Origin: Phocoena phocoena
Lineage: Eukaryota > Chordata > Mammalia > Artiodactyla > Phocoenidae
DNA: 64,000 bases
Direction of reading: 5' to 3'
Assembly: GCF_963924675.1 (NCBI RefSeq)
Contig: NC_089222.1
Coordinates: forward strand, 136,054,281 to 136,118,280
Each line of letters starts with the position of its first letter. The first letter of the stretch is position 1. The notes beneath the pieces are model-generated. The model did no database searches. It worked only from the letters and a program-made list of their open reading frames with translations, and was not told the DNA's origin. Both the position numbers and the translations under genes were made by a program. Below, piece by piece: positions 22,471 to 34,648 of the stretch.

Positions 22471-23163
22471 GTGTGCAGGGAACAAGGGCCTGACCCACAT
22501 AAGCATGTCAAGACTTCTTTCTGAAAGAAGGAAAGCACACCTCTGATGGTGCGAGACATAAACACACATCAGCGGGTCAGCCCTGAATATCTTTCTTGGG
22601 GGGCTTAAATGATGGGGCAGGGGTAGCGTATCCCAGGCTCTCCCTTGCCCATGAGAGGACCTGAGTCGGTGATGAGATGAAACTGAGCAGGTCCTATTCA
22701 GTTTAACACAACGCTTGGCCTTAACACTCCACTGCATCGCAAACCATGTAAGAGGTGAGAGGACCACTGGTGGCCAGCAGCTTTAGCATCTGAAAAAATT
22801 TAGAGACACTTACTCTGGCTTTTAGAATGTTTTTAGACCAGGGACTGCACAATGACAGCACCATCTAGAACCACAGGCCATCTTTCTTCGGAGGCATACA
22901 AAGAGCCTAACTCATCCCCTCAGGTCTAGGTTAGCTAATCGGTTTAACTCACGATTTGGTGTTTTCTGGAAGGACATCTATGAGGTAACTCTCTCTTGAA
23001 AGGCTTCAGAATAATCAAACATTAGGACAGAATGTATTTTTTAAAACATGGGAAATATGCAAAGAGTGAGCAAGCAGTCACTGGACACCTTTATAAAAAT
23101 ATCCGTAGAAGTGAATATATATGATAAAAAGTGCAATACAGCTAGAGGTCCTTCTTCACCCTT
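22471..23163. other. No recognisable feature
   Basis: Unique-looking or highly decayed repeat sequence; nothing supported. Confidence 0.35.
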
Positions 23164-23384
23164 TTTGTTTTGTTTTGTTTTGTTTTTTGTTTTGCGGTAC
23201 ATGGGCCTCTCACTGCTGCGGCCTCTCCCGTTGCGGAGCACAGGCTCCGGACGCGCAGGCTCAGCGGCCATGGCTCACGGGCCCAGCCGCTGCGCGGCAT
23301 GTGGGATCTTCCCGGACCGGGGCACGAACCCGTGTCCCTGCATCGGCAGGCGGACTCTCAACCACTGCGCCACCAGGGAAGCCC
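23164..23384 (-). mobile_element. CHR-2-type SINE
   Basis: Full reverse copy from the T-rich (ttttg)n tail complement to the head complement ccaccagggaagcc. Target duplication tcttcaccctttt on both sides (about 23153 and 23385). Confidence 0.95.
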
Positions 23385-23554
23385 TCTTCACCCTTTTTTA
23401 TTGATATATGAGTAGATTCACCCAAGTGTTCTTCTCACACAGAGAGAATCAGGTCATATTCCTTACTACAGCACTGGTCTGAAGTATTTATGCTTCACTA
23501 ATGGTACTGATATAAAGTTAGCTAAGAGAAGATATAAACTGGAATTTTAATTAT

Positions 23555-24058
23555 GTAGAAGTAAAAAATCACCCCAAAACTTAGTGACTTAAAACAGCCA
23601 CCATTGTATTCTCTCACACTGGGCTGTGGATTGGCTGGTGTGAGCTGGCAGGTCTTCTGCTCCATGAGGTTGGCTAGCTGTACAGTCTCCGAGGGCTCTA
23701 TTTTGCTAGAACATTCCAAGATGACGTCTCGGCCATCTTGGTTCTCCTCCCTGTGGCCTTTGTCTCCACGGAGGGGGTCTTACCCTCTAGGGTCTCTCTG
23801 TGTGGCCTCTCACCACAAGAGGTAGTTGGACTTCTTACACAGCAGCTGGCTGCCAAGAGGGCAGAAGCAGAGGCCGCTAAGCCCTCTCAGGATCTGAAAA
23901 GGCACAGTGTCAGTTTCAGCATGTTCTGTTGGTTTAGTCAAGTCTTAGAGGCAATGCAGACTCAGTGCGGGAGCAGATGTCCCTAGGGCACTGATGCTGG
24001 CGGGTGTGGCTCCTTGGGGGCCATCTTTGCACACTGGCTGCCACGGTTCACAGTGCAA
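23555..24058 (-). mobile_element. MLT1-type (ERVL-MaLR) LTR, antisense
   Basis: Begins with ccccaaaacttagtgactta and aaaacagccaccattgtatt, the complement of the MLT1 3' terminus (...ttaagccactaagttt...). It continues with LTR-like text to gggggccatctttgcacactggc. Subfamily unknown. Confidence 0.65.
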
Positions 24059-24062
24059 GAGG

Positions 24063-24200
24063 GATGAGCAGTGAAGTGGTTAGAACCACAGATCTGGCAT
24101 CAGACTAATACAGGTTGAAATTTTGACTCAACCACTTCCTGACAATAGATGTGACCATGTGGTGTAAGACATAAAATGAGACTCAAGATTATGTGGTCTT
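24063..24200 (+). mobile_element. MIR SINE
   Basis: cagtgaagtggttagaacca, cagatctggcatcagact and ctcaaccacttcctgac follow the MIR core order (agtggttaagagc, ctggagtcagac, ctgccacttactagctg). Confidence 0.7.
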
Positions 24201-24619
24201 GACATCTGGTGAAATTGGAGGCCCTCTTATGGCCCAACAGCAAGTTTCCCTCCCCACTCTGTTCCTGTGGATAAGGTCCCCCAGCTAAACACCCAGCCCC
24301 CTGACCCCTTATCAAACAGATCAGGCTCAGTTCCTGCTTACCCTTGAGTAGTGGGTTTCCGTTCCCTCCCGGCTGGTAGAATTACTCAGACAAGCCGGTC
24401 ACATTCTCCCATGGGAACCAGGGGCCACCCCACCCTCTTGTTACTACAGAGCCTGCCTTCCACTGCCCTGCTTGTTCACTCTGTTCTGAGTGTAACCCCC
24501 ATGTGCCCCTGCATGGTATGCAGTATCCCCCTCTCCCGGGCTGCTTTTTATCTCATCTGTCCTGTGTTGGGTGTTGTGTGTTCATCCATCCCCATAACCC
24601 TGGGGTAGGAATCCCTCCT
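24201..24619. other. No recognisable feature
   Basis: C/T-rich unique-looking sequence; no supported gene. Confidence 0.35.
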
Positions 24620-24890
24620 TCATGAAGAGGGTGAAGGGGAGGTGATTAAAACCGATGACAGAAGCAAAGGCTTGGTGTGCAAGGAAGGGGTCATGAGCCA
24701 GGGAACACAGGTGGCTTCTGGAAGCTAAAAGAGGCGAGGATTCTCCCCTAGAGCCTCCGGAATGAATGCAGTCCTGAGGGCACCTTACTTTAGAAGTCTG
24801 ATTTCTAGAGCTGTAAGATAATAAATTTATGTGGTATCAAGGCCCTGCGTTCGTGGTAATCTGCTACCAGCAGCCACAGGGAATGAATGC
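24620..24890 (+). mobile_element. MLT1-type LTR 3' portion
   Basis: ggattctcccctagagcctc, ctgatttctagagctgtaag, ataataaatttatgtgg and cgtggtaatctgctaccagc match the MLT1 3' end in sense orientation, including its polyadenylation signal region. Confidence 0.75.
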
Positions 24891-24899
24891 ATCTTCTTT

Positions 24900-25090
24900 G
24901 TCTTCTTCATGGCATCTCTCGCTATCTGAAGTTATCTCATTTATTTATTTGCATGTTGATTGTCTAGTCCCTCTTACTAAGCTCTGTGAGAGTGGGTTCT
25001 GTGTTGGCCTCCATCACCTCATCTCCAGCTGTGCCAACAGTGCCTGGCACATCTGGATGCTGAATAAATACTTCCTGAGTGAGCCTTGAG
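24900..25090 (+). mobile_element. L2 LINE 3' end
   Basis: ctaagctctgtgagagtggg, aacagtgcctggcacatctg and gctgaataaatacttcctga are the classic L2 3' terminal blocks. Confidence 0.8.
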
Positions 25091-25215
25091 TGAAACATGA
25101 CAATAGTGCAGTGGCCTATGTGTGGCACTATCTGGGCTTCTACTCTTCCACTGGTTCTGATAATCATGGGCAGCCTGATTTTTAAAATCATAGTAACCTT
25201 ACTTTGCACATTTTA

Positions 25216-25419
25216 TTTATTTATTTTGTGGTACGCGGGCCTCTCACCGTTGTGGCGTCTCCCGTTGCGGAGCACAGGCTCCGGATGCGCAGGCTCAATG
25301 GCCATGGCTCACGGGCTCAGCCGCTCCGCGGCATGTGGGATCCTCCCGGACCGGGTCACGAACCCGCGTCCCCTGCACTGGCAGGCGGACTCTCAACCAC
25401 TGCGCCACCAGGGAAGCCC
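25216..25419 (-). mobile_element. CHR-2-type SINE
   Basis: Reverse copy with (ttta)n tail complement and head complement ccaccagggaagccc. An 11-bp target duplication tgcacatttta lies at 25205-25215 and 25420-25430. Confidence 0.96.
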
Positions 25420-25788
25420 TGCACATTTTATAACAATGCTTTGTACTAAGAGTATTGTATCCTCGAAAAAAAAAACCCCAAAACCCACCCAAATTCAAAG
25501 CTGTATTTTGTTGCAAAATTGCTTAGGAAAGAGCTTAATGTGACTATTAAAATATGTTTATAAATGCCGCATTAAAGGGGAGAGGAGAGATCAGTGTTTG
25601 AGTCCACATGGCCTGCAGCGTGCAACAAAGGGATGGCCTGAGGAGATATCAGGTTCATTGGGGGCTGACAGCTCACAGGGCCACACGGGCCGCCCCAGAG
25701 GAGCTGGCCTTGGACAGGTCATACGGCACTGTGAGTCTGGCCCGATGAAGATGCCACACCTCCCTTCTGAGGTTACACCTTACAGCTC

Positions 25789-26415
25789 TGTATTAGTTTT
25801 CTATCACTGCTCAATGAATTACCACCAACTTGGAAGTTTCAGAGAACACATTTATCATCTCACCGTTTCGGTGGGTCAGGATCCAGGTCTGTGATGGCTG
25901 CGTCCTCTGCTCAGGGTCTCTCCCCAGGTGAGACCCCCTTGGAGTCAAGGTGTTAGCCAGGGCTGCGATCTCACCTGAGGCTCGGAGTCCTCTTTCAAAC
26001 TCACGCAGTTGTTAGCAGAAGTCATTTCCTTGCAGCTGCAGAACTGACATCCCCTTTTCTAGCTGGCTGTTGGCCAGGGACTTCTAGAAGCTGCCCCCAG
26101 GTGCCTGGCACACGGCCCTCCTCTCACAGCTTGCCTCTTCCCGGCCAGCAGGAAAACCCTGCTACGGCTCTGCTCTCCTTTGAGGACTCGCCTGATTAGG
26201 TCAGGCCCACCCAGGAGCATCTTCCTTTGGATTAACTCAAAGTCAACTGAGTCGGGTACTGCGTTCTAACTGCGAAATCCCTTTTCCCACATAAGGTGAT
26301 ATCATCATGGGGGTGATAGCCCGTCACAGTCACAGGGCCTGCCCACACTCAAGGGAGGGGCTTGTTCCCCAGGGATGGCGGTGGGAATCTTGGGGGTCAA
26401 CCTCGTCAGTCCACC
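25789..26415 (-). mobile_element. MLT1-type LTR, antisense
   Basis: gtattagttttctatcactg, gaattaccaccaacttggaa and acatttatcatctcaccg open the complement of an MLT1 LTR. ctcagggtctctccccaggtg, gcccacactcaagggagggg and gggaatcttgggggtcaac close it. Confidence 0.8.
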
Positions 26416-28099
26416 AACCACAACCCCTCGACCCCATTTCACAACTGCATTCTCACCAATCCCATCCTTTCTAACCCCGGGGAGCGCGGCCTCAGCCGGA
26501 CTTCTGCTAAGCTCTGGGGACTCTCTTACGACTGGGGACAACGGGACTGTCTCATCAGACCAGGAATGGCCTCCTGCTGAGCCCCCTTGCCTGCCCAGGT
26601 CACCTGTCTGCCTCACCTCCCGTCCTCCAGAATGTCAGCCTCCACCCCAGAACTTCCGCTCCCCGCTCACTGCGGCACGTCTCTCCTCCGTACTCCCTGA
26701 GTGTGTACAGCTCAAAACGGGCAGCAGAGGGCGCTGCCGGCCTTGGCTGGCGGGCAGTCCCAGAAGGCGGGAGCTCAACCGCATCCCAAGGCCATGCGCC
26801 TCTTCCTCGATTCCCGGCTCTCTCCCAGGGGAAGGCGGGCCGTGCCTATGCCTGAGGTCTCCTCCCTCCCAGCCTGCGTCTCTGCGGGGGAGTTAGCCCT
26901 GCCGCAGGGGAGTGGCAGTGCAAGGGTAGGGGGCTTCCATGGCCAGGTCCCTGCTGGCGGATGAGCACGCCTCCGCCTCTGCCCGTGGTCTGGCGGTGGC
27001 TGCGAGGATGGAGAGTGAAGCGCATGGTCCCTGACTGGAGAGGGGCCTGCGCTGCCTCCTTCTCCTGTCCGTTTTTTGTGTCTGGAGGCCCCCTCCCAGC
27101 CACACTGCAGTGTTCGCATCATCGGCGGTAGGTTCTTCTCATTGGGGCCGTCTCAGGCATTCTTTCTAGTCTCTTCCCCCTGAGCACAGCTCCACTGGGT
27201 GAGCTCCAGGTCACAATTTTCTGGGTCCTTCACGACAGGCCGAGCGGCTTGTCGTTTTGGTGGTAGAAGAGGGTCCCCGGGCCCTGGCCACCAGCTTCCA
27301 CAGGCCTGCAGGTAAGGCCCTGAGATCTGCGGGCCAGCAATGCGCCGCTGCACGCAGACCTTGCCTGGCGCCATGACCATCCTGTATTCTACCCCACCTT
27401 CCCCTTCTCTTTCCCTCCTCCAGGTCTCCGTCAGCTTCTGCAGTTGGAAGAGGCTGTGAGTGGGGCTCAGACTCACTTGGGTGAACAAAGCACGTCCCTC
27501 AAGGTGCCCTTGCCACGTGGCCTGAGTCTAAGACCCTCGGAATCGGGGGGGCGGGGGGGCAGCCCATCACCATATATGGCCTTGTACAGCTCCTGTTCTT
27601 GGCCGCCCAAACCCTTACTTTGGAGGCCTTGAGATCTTTGCTGCAGTCACCCAAGACTGGGCATTAGGACCGGGAATGTCCCCATTAATGTCCCCTTAAG
27701 CCTGAGCCCTTAAGGACATCTGTCGGTCAGTACCTTCCTGCGACCACCATCCCTGGAACGTGCCAATAGTGTATCCCAGTCAAGATCCAAACACCTTGCT
27801 TCCTGGGGAGGAAACTTCATTTCCAGAAAGTACTCTGAATTTTTGGTAATTCGTGATTTCCATTGCTGGCTCGGGGGCCCACCTGCTGCCTAGCCCATGT
27901 GGCACAACCAGGCGGGGGCAGTATGGGTCATCTCCTGCCCTGGGTGTCCGGCAACATTAGTCTAGGGTGTAACTTTCTTTCGGACAGGAAATCCAGTAGT
28001 TGCTGGTATTTGGGGCCCAAGGCAAAGGCCTGAGAATCACCATCCACACTCCTTTCAGTCCTGTCCTGGGAACTTCATGGTAATTAGTGTCTTTGGCAA
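26416..28099. other. G+C-rich, repeat-poor stretch without a supported gene
   Basis: About 1.7 kb, richer in G+C and CpG than its surroundings, especially 26460-27400. Open frames up to 173 codons exist (26375-26896) but are Pro/Ser-rich, lack domains, and carry no start context or splicing that I can support. It contains the CTCF-like motif at 26719-26737. It might be a regulatory element or a decayed old repeat. Confidence 0.4.
26719..26737 (+). promoter_or_regulatory. CTCF-like motif
   Basis: gggcagcagagggcgctgc matches the CTCF core (CAGCAGAGGGCGC) at all but the first position of CCASYAGRKGGCRS. It lies in a locally CpG-rich, repeat-poor stretch. Motif only. Confidence 0.5.
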
Positions 28100-28262
28100 A
28101 CTTGAATACAGGGGAGTGTGTTTAGCATGTTGGTGTGACTAGCCAGTGCTGAGCCAGGGAGAGAGTGTAGACAGGGAGGTCAGAGAAGAAGGACAAAGAC
28201 CTGGATCAAGAGGGTCTCAAAGCCCGGTAAGGATTTTAAATTCTAAATTGGGGAGCGGGGGT

Positions 28263-28985
28263 ATGTATTAGCTTCTTACTCCTGCTATAACCAATTACCA
28301 CACGCACTGTAGCTTAATATAGCATTTACTCTCCTTAAGTTCTGGGGGCTGAGATCGAAAATCAGTTTCAGGGCTTCCCTGGTGGCGCCATGGTTGAGAG
28401 TCCGCCTGCCGATGCAGGGGACGCGGGTTCGTGCCCCGGTCTGGGAAGATCCCACATGCCGCGGAGCGGCTGGGCCCGTGAGCCATGGCCGCTGAGCCTG
28501 CGCGTCCGGAGCCTGTGCTCCGCAATGGGAGAGGCCACAACAGTGAGAGGCCCGTGTACTGCAAAAAAACAAAAACAAAACAAAACAAACAAAAACAAAC
28601 AAACAAAATCAGTTTCACTGGGCTGAAGTCAAGGTGTGGGCAGAGCCACGTGCACCCGGAGGCTCTGGGGGAGAATCATTTTTCTTGCCTGTTCCAGCTT
28701 CAAGAGCTGTATTTCTTGCATCCCTTGGTTCATGGTCTCTTTCTCCATCTTCAAAGCCAACAGTGTAGCATCTTCAAATCTCTTTTCTGTCATCACATCT
28801 GTCTCTGCTTTTCTCTTATCAGGACTCTTGTGATTACACGTGGGGCCCACCAGGATAATCTCCCCATCTCTAAATCTTTATCTTAATCACACCTGCAAAG
28901 TTCCCGTTGCCCTGTAAGGTCACATCCACAGGTCCCAGGAATTAGAACCTGGATATCTTTGGGGTCCACCATCCAGCCCATCACA
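28263..28985 (-). mobile_element. MLT1-type LTR, antisense, containing a SINE
   Basis: gtattagcttcttactcctg, ctataaccaattaccacacg and taagttctgggggctgagat open it. After the SINE come cactgggctgaagtcaaggt, cttgtgattacacgtggggc, ccaggataatctccccatct and catctttggggtccaccat, the known order for this LTR complement. It sits within L2. Confidence 0.8.
28371..28604 (+). mobile_element. CHR-2-type SINE
   Basis: Full sense copy with an (AAAAC/AAAC)n tail. A 13-bp target duplication aaaatcagtttca lies at 28358-28370 and 28605-28617. It is the innermost of three nested elements. Confidence 0.97.
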
Positions 28986-29340
28986 CAGAAAGTCGTGGTG
29001 CGGGAGGGGGAGATGGCAGTGATGCAAGGGTGTGGCAGGATCTGATGTACTGTAACAAGGGTCCCTCTGGTTCTGTGGACAAGTGACTGGAAGAGGCGGG
29101 GGCAGAGCAGGTGACCACACAGGAAGCTCTGCAGCGCCCCAGGGCAGAGACCTCAGAGGGCTAGGTGACTTTAAGGAGGGAGATTCTGGATGTATTTTGA
29201 AGACAGAGGGGAGAACATTTGCTAATGGGTTGGAGAGGAGAGTGAGACAAAGGGTTTCTCGGCTGAGCTGGGTGAATGGTGTTGCCACTGATGGGAACAT
29301 GCGAGGATGGGCAGGCCTAAGGGTCCTGCGTGGAAATTAA

Positions 29341-30372
29341 GATAAAAAAGAAATTTTGGACTTGGGCACATTTTGTCCAAATGAAAAGCAAAATAAAAAC
29401 AAACAAAAAACCAAACATCCGGAGCACAGGGTAAAATGAAATTTGCTCAGGAACTCGCCTCCCGAGATTGGCCGGCAGTTCAGTGGAGGTCAATGTACGG
29501 GGCTCTTTTTATGAACACGGGGAGCCTGGGGCTGTGCCTCCTGAGCCCCCCACCATGGAGGGCCTGGTCCTTGATTGACGGGGGCTGCCTCTGGTCCTTG
29601 CTCAGGCCTGCAAGACCCAGGCCAAGAAGATGATCCTTAGTGGGAGATGCCAGTGACTCGAGCCATGCCAAGTTTGGCTTCACGCTTGGTCCTGAAACCC
29701 TCACAAGGATGAGTCAATCTCTTCCAAGGTCAGCTCTCTCCTTTTATAGCCCCGCCTTCTGTTTCTCCCACCCCAACCAGAACCTCCCAGCTCTGAGCAC
29801 AGATTCTTCACTCTGTCTCTTTTCTTAGACATTGGAAGCTTGACTACCCACCAGGAAGACCTTGACCTTTCAGAGAGGGGAGCCCCAGACACCAGGATCC
29901 AAGGAGATCTTGCTGACCTCATCTGGAGGCTAATGAAGCCCAGTCTTAGAAGTACAGTATCCTGGTTCAACACTTTGGAAGGGGAAACTCTTCCCATTGT
30001 TTTCCTGATGAGCCTACAGGGGTAGAAAGAGGAAAAAAGAAAAGAAAAACATCGGTGCAGAGAATAGCCTCTCAACAGGTTATGACAGTAGACTCGGTAG
30101 AGATACTGAGTAACTTCAGGGAGAAGAGTGACACCTGTTTTGGTGAAGCCCCAAGCACTGTGAGGGTTAAATCCATCAAGAGTCTGGAACAGAGCAGCTC
30201 TCAACAAAACAGGAAGACAAATCATTTATGAAATTCAGCAGAGAAAACTTGAAGTAACTGATTTGAAGTGGAAGCAGCTCGGGGGTTGAACACTGCACAG
30301 TTAGGTTTAGGGAAACAGTAGATTGGCAGCCAGATACCAAATGAAAGCAGGTCACATGGTCTTGTGGTTTTT
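29341..30372. other. No recognisable feature
   Basis: About 1 kb of unique-looking sequence. The minus-strand frame 30225-29701 (174 codons) has no domain or recognisable homology and is rejected as a gene. Confidence 0.4.
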
Positions 30373-30590
30373 CTTTCTTTTTTTTTTTTTTTTGCGATAC
30401 GCGGGCCTCTCACTGTTGTGGCCTCTCCCGTTGCGGAGCACAGGCTCTGGACGCGCAGGCTCAGCGGCCATGGCTCACGGGCCCAGCCACTCCACGGCAT
30501 GTGGGATCTTCTCGGACCAGCACATGAACCCGCGTCCCCTGCATCGGCAGGCGGACTCTCAACCACTGTGCCACCAGGGAAGCCCCCTTG
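30373..30590 (-). mobile_element. CHR-2-type SINE
   Basis: Reverse copy with T-run tail complement and head complement ccaccagggaagccc. Target duplication ttgtggttttt at 30362-30372 and 30591-30601. Confidence 0.95.
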
Positions 30591-30601
30591 TTGTGGTTTT
30601 T

Positions 30602-31209
30602 AAGCCCCTTTTTCCCGTCTGTCTGTCTCCTGGGTCTGGCAGGACTGTGTGTAATCTGTTACATACTTACTTATTAGTACCTCTACTCACCAAAGATCTG
30701 CCACAAACACCAAAAACTAAAGCTGGGACTAATTTTACCTTATAAAAAGCATGAATTCAAGTTAACTCAGTTAAAAGAAGTTATTTGGCAACTTATCCTA
30801 TAATAAGACCACATATAAATATTAGATTTGGAAGGCATAAACATGCAGATTTGATATGTCACTATTTATAATGGTTGTTGAGGATCTTCTATAGCTTCTG
30901 TAAGTTATTTGCCCGGTATTCATGGTGCTTAAATTTTTATTTCTATAAGAAAAAGATTGAGGCACATTTTGTACAATTTGCAGGAAAAATGTTTTAGAAG
31001 CTTCAGAAATAAAATTGACCTTGCAGAAACATAGTGCAATTTTGTTTGTTTCTTTTTTTTTCTTTTTCTAATAATTCACTAATTTCAAATGCAACATTGC
31101 AGATGTATTTTCCTGGTGCAGTACGTCACTGCCGCCTGAGGTCTGATGAGAGTGTGGATTGACATTAAAGAGGTGATAAGATGAATTTCATTTACCACTG
31201 ATTACATGT
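30602..31209. other. No recognisable feature
   Basis: A+T-rich unique-looking DNA; no gene or repeat supported. Confidence 0.4.
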
Positions 31210-31225
31210 GGATGTATATATTCTT

Positions 31226-31567
31226 ATTTATTTATTTATTTTTGGCCACGTTGGGTCTTCGTTGCTGCGCACGGGCTTTCTCTAGATGCAGCGAGCGGGG
31301 GCTACTTTTTGTTGCAGTGCATGGGCTTCTCATTGCAGTGCTTTCTCTTGTTGTGGAGCATGGGCTCTAGGCACACAGGCTTCAGTAGTTGTGGCACATG
31401 GGCTCAGTAGTCGTGGCTCGCGGGCTCTAGAGCACAGGCTCAGTAGTTGTGGCGCACAGGCTTAGTTGCTCCATGGCGTGTGGGATCTTCCCGGACCAGG
31501 GATTGAACCCGTGTCCCCTGCATTGGCAGGCGGATTCTTAACCACTGCGCCCCCAGCGAAGTCCCAT
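31226..31567 (-). mobile_element. Long CHR-type SINE
   Basis: Reverse long-form copy (about 340 bp) from (ttta)n to gcccccagcgaagtcccat. Target duplication ggatg(t/a)atatattctt at 31210-31225 and 31568-31583, one mismatch. Confidence 0.94.
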
Positions 31568-31583
31568 GGATGAATATATTCTT

Positions 31584-32231
31584 GAAGTAGTAATTGGTTG
31601 GTTCTGAACATATGAAAAATTAGTCATATATTAAACTTTAGGGAAAGAACTATGACCCAAGTTACTTTTTAAAGGTAACAGATTGTCATGGACATATCAA
31701 GGTCTTCTAGAAGAGATTAATCAGAATGCTCACACTCTAAGTTGGGAAGCTGCTTTGCCTTGCTGTATAATACTGTGTTCTAAGAATGTTATGAAAGTAT
31801 TATACACTTGAAAAATGCTTTTACAAGGATAGAGTGAGAATTAAGACCTTCCCTCAACTTTTGTCCATTGTCTAAGATTTAAATTTTTCCTTTATCCTGA
31901 TTTTAAAAATAAATCAACTTTACTGAGGCATACTTTACATAAAAGAAAATGCATACATTTTAAGTATGCAGACTGATCTGTTTTGGACAAATGTATAAAC
32001 TTGTTTTACTACTACTGTGTTGTTGTTACTGCTGTTATTACCGTGTTGCTCCATCAAGATATAGAACATTTCCATCATTCTGAGAAATTCCATGATGCTC
32101 CTTTCTAGTCACTCATCCTCTAGCCAATCAATCTGTTCTGAAAAGAAAATTTAAAAGCAAAGTGTTTTCTTTTCTCATCTATTGCTTTACTCCAACACAA
32201 TTATGTCTCCTTTTCTTTCTCTTTCATTCTT
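31584..32231. other. A+T-rich stretch with possible old L1 remnant
   Basis: 31900-32110 (aaataaatcaactttactga; ggcatactttacataaaaga; tgctccatcaagatatagaaca; cactcatcctctagccaatc) resembles an old L1 3'UTR. Otherwise nothing is recognisable. Confidence 0.4.
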
Positions 32232-32446
32232 TTTTTTTTTTTCTTATTTTTTTTGCCGTACGCGGGCCTCTCACTGCTGTGGCCTCTCCCGTTGCGGAGC
32301 ACAGGCTCCGGACGCGCAGGCTCAGCGGCCATGGCTCACGGGCCCAGCCGCTCCGCGGCATGTGGGATCCTCCTGGACCGGGGCACAAAGCCATGTCCCC
32401 TGCATCGGCAGGCGGACTCTCAACCACTGCGCCACCAGGGAAGCCC
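32232..32446 (-). mobile_element. CHR-2-type SINE
   Basis: Full reverse copy; target duplication ctttcattctt at 32221-32231 and 32449-32459. Confidence 0.95.
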
Positions 32447-32594
32447 TTCTTTCATTCTTGTTGCTCTAGCAGCCTGGCATTTTGTTGAATTAAAGCACTG
32501 AGCTGATTATTGGCTCTACTGACTAAGAAGAGAGAAACATGCCTTATTATTTTTCTATTTTTTCTCAGTGACCTTTTCACTCTTCATCCTCTGA

Positions 32595-32795
32595 AATCTG
32601 CATCCATCATCCATCCCCCACACACACACCTATCCATCCATCCATCCATCTATCCATCCATCCACCCATTTGCCCACACATCCATCCATCCATCCATTCG
32701 TCCATCCATTCACCACCCACCTATTCGTCCATCCTTCCATCCATCCATTCCATTCATCTACCAATTCACCCACCCACCTGTCCATCCATCCAACT
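32595..32795 (+). repeat. (CATC)n / (CCAT)n microsatellite, imperfect
   Basis: About 200 bp of catccatccatcc with interruptions (catttgcccacacat, attcaccacccacc). The open frames over it (Ile-His-Pro-Ser repeats on plus, Trp-Met-Asp-Gly repeats on minus) are artefacts of the repeat. Confidence 0.96.
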
Positions 32796-32799
32796 TCTT

Positions 32800-33390
32800 T
32801 TGAATGTCTGCTCTGAGCCAAAGGCCACCGGGAATCCCATCTCCACTTGATTTATGTTCTAACAGCGAAGACAGACAATTTAACAATTATGCTAAAAAGG
32901 CAATGCATACTACAACAGGGAAGTATGGGACACAATGGGTGACATAGCAGGAGTAGCTGGGAGGGATTCTCAGGGGAAGTGACATTAATGGTGGAGACGT
33001 AGGACAAATATCAATGAGTCGGCTAATTATTTCAGGAACATTTATTGAGCACTGCAGGCTGGGCACCGTGGTAGCTGCTAGTGATTCAGACAGAGGTGAG
33101 TAGGGCAGACATGGGACGTTTCTCATGGTATACACATCATCGTGGAGTTCGCCCAGGCGGGGCTGGGGCAGTGGGATGTTTTAAGGAACATCTCAGTGGA
33201 GCACAGGGAAGACAGAACAGAGTGAGTTAGAAACACTGCAAATTCCACATGACCAGAATATGCATGTCAGCCAGGAGGGGCGTTCTTGATAGCCTTGCAA
33301 GATACACCTGTGAGCAGGGGCTACAGTAAGCTGTGAGCGGCTTGGCTGTCATTCGCTGTATAGAATGGTCATCGGATCCCTAATCAGAAT
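32800..33390 (-). mobile_element. L2 LINE, antisense (probable)
   Basis: tctaacagcgaagacagaca, gggagggattctcaggggaag, atttattgagcactgcaggc and caggaggggcgttcttgata follow the 3' part of the L2 complement, heavily decayed. The order is partly disturbed. Confidence 0.45.
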
Positions 33391-34636
33391 CTTGAAAGAA
33401 GGAGAAACGGTGCATGCAGGCACCGCATCTCAGTCACTTCCAAATAATCTTCTCTGGCTTTCATAAACGTAGTCATGATTAAAATGACCTTTCACGAACA
33501 GCGGGAGGGAGTGCTGAAGAAAATGAGATATGTGAGAATAAAATCCATCTACCTGATTGCCGTGTAACTTTTGGTGAGTCACGAGAGTGAGAATTTCAGA
33601 TGTGAATTAGAGATTGCCAAGCGTGGCGGCATACTTGAAAAAAAATTCCCTACATGTCCTACTTTAGAATCAGAAGACACGAGACTTGGAGAAGAAAAAC
33701 ATGTATTTCTTATTATATCCTAACTTCTTCTCAGATAATTTTAAGGTAAATTCTTTATGTAATTTCCATCTGAATTGTTGACCTTTAGATGAACTTTACT
33801 TGATAGGCACTTAATGCAAATATTCCACAGGATTCTTTAAATGCTGTAAAATATGACGTACCCCAACTGCCGATGCACTTTTGGTCATAACATGCCTGTA
33901 TAGTATATTTAATCCTTTGCAATGGACATTTGAGAAAATCTATTTAGTTGGTAGTGAGTTCTGTACAATTTCACCTAAAATTAAAGCTCTCCAAAAACCC
34001 ACATCTCCTGCAGGCACTAATTCTCACAAGATTCTGGACATGAAAAATCCTAAATGCTTGCTAACTGCAAGTCAATGTTTATAGCCCGAGTATTAATAGC
34101 CGCACGAAATGTTATAGTTCTCTCATCATTTACCTCCCTTTGCTTGGATGTAGCATACATTGAGGGGCTGATTTTCTTTTCTTGGATGGATGGCTCCAAG
34201 CTACTTATCATCAGATGAGAAATATAGTCTACGAAAATCTCTTTAAGGAACACATCCAATCAATGGCAAAGGATGCGTCCGTGTGATTCTGCCTGTCTGT
34301 GCCTGTCGTTTTGCATTTTACTGAGCCCTCTTGCTAGCAGGGCTAGCGAGATGCTTCAGTCCTGGGCACGTGAGTGATTTGGGGCCCTTCGTAATCGTCT
34401 GCCAGGTAACCAGACTGTGAGCATTATTGGCTTTGGAATTTCAGGTGAGGCTGTACCTGCCACAGAACCACTCATCAGTCATCGTCCATCAGGAGTGAGG
34501 CTGTTTGTTGACTTGTGATTTCTACTCTAGGGTCTGACGGCTTCCCGGGCAGTGGGACCAGCCACCTGTATTTCCCCAGTTGTGTAAGGGGAACTGTTGG
34601 AAATCTGCATTAACTGACAACACAATTCGACTTTAT
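33391..34636. other. No recognisable feature
   Basis: About 1.25 kb, unique-looking; no supported gene or repeat. Confidence 0.4.
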
Positions 34637-34648
34637 TCCAGGGTTATT

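Larger units (their letters stand above)
28100..29340 (-). mobile_element. L2 LINE, antisense, split by a later LTR
   Basis: 28130-28262 (agccagggagagagtgtaga; gcccggtaaggattttaaat) and 28986-29340 (ggcaggatctgatgtactgt; ttctggatgtattttgaaga; ctgagctgggtgaatggtgt) are consecutive pieces of the L2 complement. They are separated by the MLT1-type LTR at 28263-28985. Confidence 0.65.

Noticed and set aside
21967..22767. Longest open frame of the window (266 codons, minus strand)
   Set aside because: Ser/Pro/Leu-rich with no domain, overlaps an antisense L2 and has no splice or promoter support.
26375..26896. 173-codon frame in a G+C-rich block
   Set aside because: Composition effect of G+C-rich DNA; starts inside an LTR and has no recognisable protein features.
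32595..32795. CRISPR-like regular repeats
   Set aside because: Four-base microsatellite with no unique spacers; vertebrate context.
32510..32821. Ile-His-Pro-Ser and Trp-Met-Asp-Gly repeat proteins
   Set aside because: Direct translation of the CATC microsatellite on each strand.
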